Source of the DNA: Bradyrhizobium altum | GTDB taxonomy: Bacteria; Pseudomonadota; Alphaproteobacteria; Rhizobiales; Xanthobacteraceae | Reading direction: 5' to 3' | Assembly: GCF_020889705.1 (NCBI RefSeq) | Contig: NZ_JACMYP010000003.1 | Coordinates: forward strand, 1-64,000 | Length of the DNA: 64,000 nucleotides | Shown: positions 63,438 to 64,000 of the stretch, one piece after another | Layout: each line of letters opens with the position of its first letter | Position numbering within the stretch: position 1 is the first letter of the stretch | Notes under the pieces: model-generated | The model's input: the letters and a program-made list of their open reading frames with translations, nothing else | What the model was told of the DNA's origin: nothing | Database searches by the model: none | Program-made: the position numbers and the translations under genes

Positions 63438-64000
63438 TTGTCCAATCCCGCTTTGCTGCTCGACCAGTACCGCATCCGCCAGGAGCCGTATTACCGGCCG
63501 CTCAAGGATGAGGTCGAACTGTTCGGTGCAGCCTATGCGAACCGTATGCCGGTGATGCTGAAAGGCCCCACCGGCTGCGGCAAGACCCGCTTCATCGAAT
63601 ACATGGCCTGGCGGCTCGGCCGTCCGCTCATCACGGTCGCCTGTCACGAGGACATGACGGCGGCGGATCTGGTGGGACGCTGGCTGCTCGATGCGGAGGG
63701 TACGGTGTGGAGCGACGGGCCGCTCACGACGGCCGTGCGTCTTGGCGCGATCTGCTACCTCGACGAGATCGTCGAGGCGCGCCAGGACACGACGGTCGTG
63801 ATCCATCCCTTGACCGACGATCGGCGTGTACTGCCGCTGGAAAAGCGTGGCGAGCTGATCCACGCGCATTCCGATTTCCAGCTCGTGATCTCCTACAACC
63901 CGGGCTACCAGAGCGCGATCAAGGACCTCAAGGAATCCACCAAGCAGCGTTTTGCGGCGCTGGATTTCGGGTATCCCGACCGGCCGGTCGAAACCGAGGT
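63438..64000 (+). CDS. MoxR-type AAA+ ATPase, CbbQ/NirQ/NorQ-like (3' end outside window)
   Basis: About 187 residues visible; the frame runs off the window. [12 protein letters not shown] opening, Walker A GPTGCGKT (43-50), [17 protein letters not shown], Walker [12 protein letters not shown] (107-110) and the sensor region [25 protein letters not shown] are typical of CbbQ/NorQ chaperone ATPases. TTG start with GGAGG seven bases upstream; ATG at 63423 is the alternative. Such proteins work with a VWA-domain partner, expected just past the window. The Pseudomonas ami operon also has an ATPase (AmiB), so this may be its counterpart. Confidence 0.85.
   Translation, partial: MSNPALLLDQYRIRQEPYYRPLKDEVELFGAAYANRMPVMLKGPTGCGKTRFIEYMAWRLGRPLITVACHEDMTAADLVGRWLLDAEGTVWSDGPLTTAVRLGAICYLDEIVEARQDTTVVIHPLTDDRRVLPLEKRGELIHAHSDFQLVISYNPGYQSAIKDLKESTKQRFAALDFGYPDRPVETE

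Overview
The window reads as a chromosome segment of a GC-rich soil alphaproteobacterium, most likely Bradyrhizobium or a close relative. This rests on GC-rich coding, the aerobic (CobG/CobN) vitamin B12 route, complete hut genes, many urea/amide-type ABC transporters, and intergenic palindromes that I recognise as common in Bradyrhizobium genomes. Genes are densely packed with many 4-base stop/start overlaps. I see no rRNA, tRNA, CRISPR array, insertion sequence or prophage gene.

Layout. (1) 1-12.2 kb: aerobic corrin-ring operon cobN(partial)-G-H-I-J-(cobK on the opposite strand)-L-E-M-B-A-F. (2) 12.2-16.8 kb: small redox and stress genes (zinc ribbon, DUF417 membrane protein, AhpD-like protein with a divergent AraC regulator, peroxiredoxin with a LysR regulator). 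(3) 16.8-28.1 kb: a LuxR-type response regulator and a very large sensor in which an NCS1 permease is fused to a histidine kinase and a receiver. They are divergent from a formamide/short-amide operon: binding protein, two permeases, two ATPases, formamidase fmdA and fmdB. (4) 28.1-37.5 kb: a Tau/Ssu-type ABC importer, then histidine utilisation genes hutC-hutF divergent from hutI-hutH-hutU, with a 20-bp perfect palindrome as the likely HutC operator. (5) 37.6-52.8 kb: a CoA-ester and ring-oxygenase catabolic region. It holds acyl-CoA dehydrogenases (one a double-domain fusion), a crotonase lacking both catalytic glutamates, two CaiB-type CoA-transferases, a Rieske oxygenase with reductase, a thiolase-like protein with DUF35 partner, GntR and MarR regulators, and two lone substrate-binding proteins. 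(6) 53.1-64 kb: an aliphatic amidase locus: amiC-amiR, a strong leader terminator, a five-gene amide/urea ABC transporter, amiE, an NCS1 permease, a MetX-like hydrolase and a CbbQ/NorQ-like ATPase cut by the window end.

How it fits together. Two separate amide systems use homologous binding proteins and urea-type transporters. The fmd system seems to be watched by a membrane sensor built from an NCS1 permease. The ami system seems to be controlled by AmiC/AmiR antitermination at the leader terminator, placed here in front of the transporter genes rather than in front of amiE. Histidine breakdown, formamidase and amidase would all release ammonia or small carbon units, so much of the window serves nitrogen scavenging. 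The catabolic island at 38-53 kb has an unknown substrate. Its Ltp-type thiolase/DUF35 pair and split-type acyl-CoA dehydrogenase recall steroid or other branched side-chain degradation, but this is inference.
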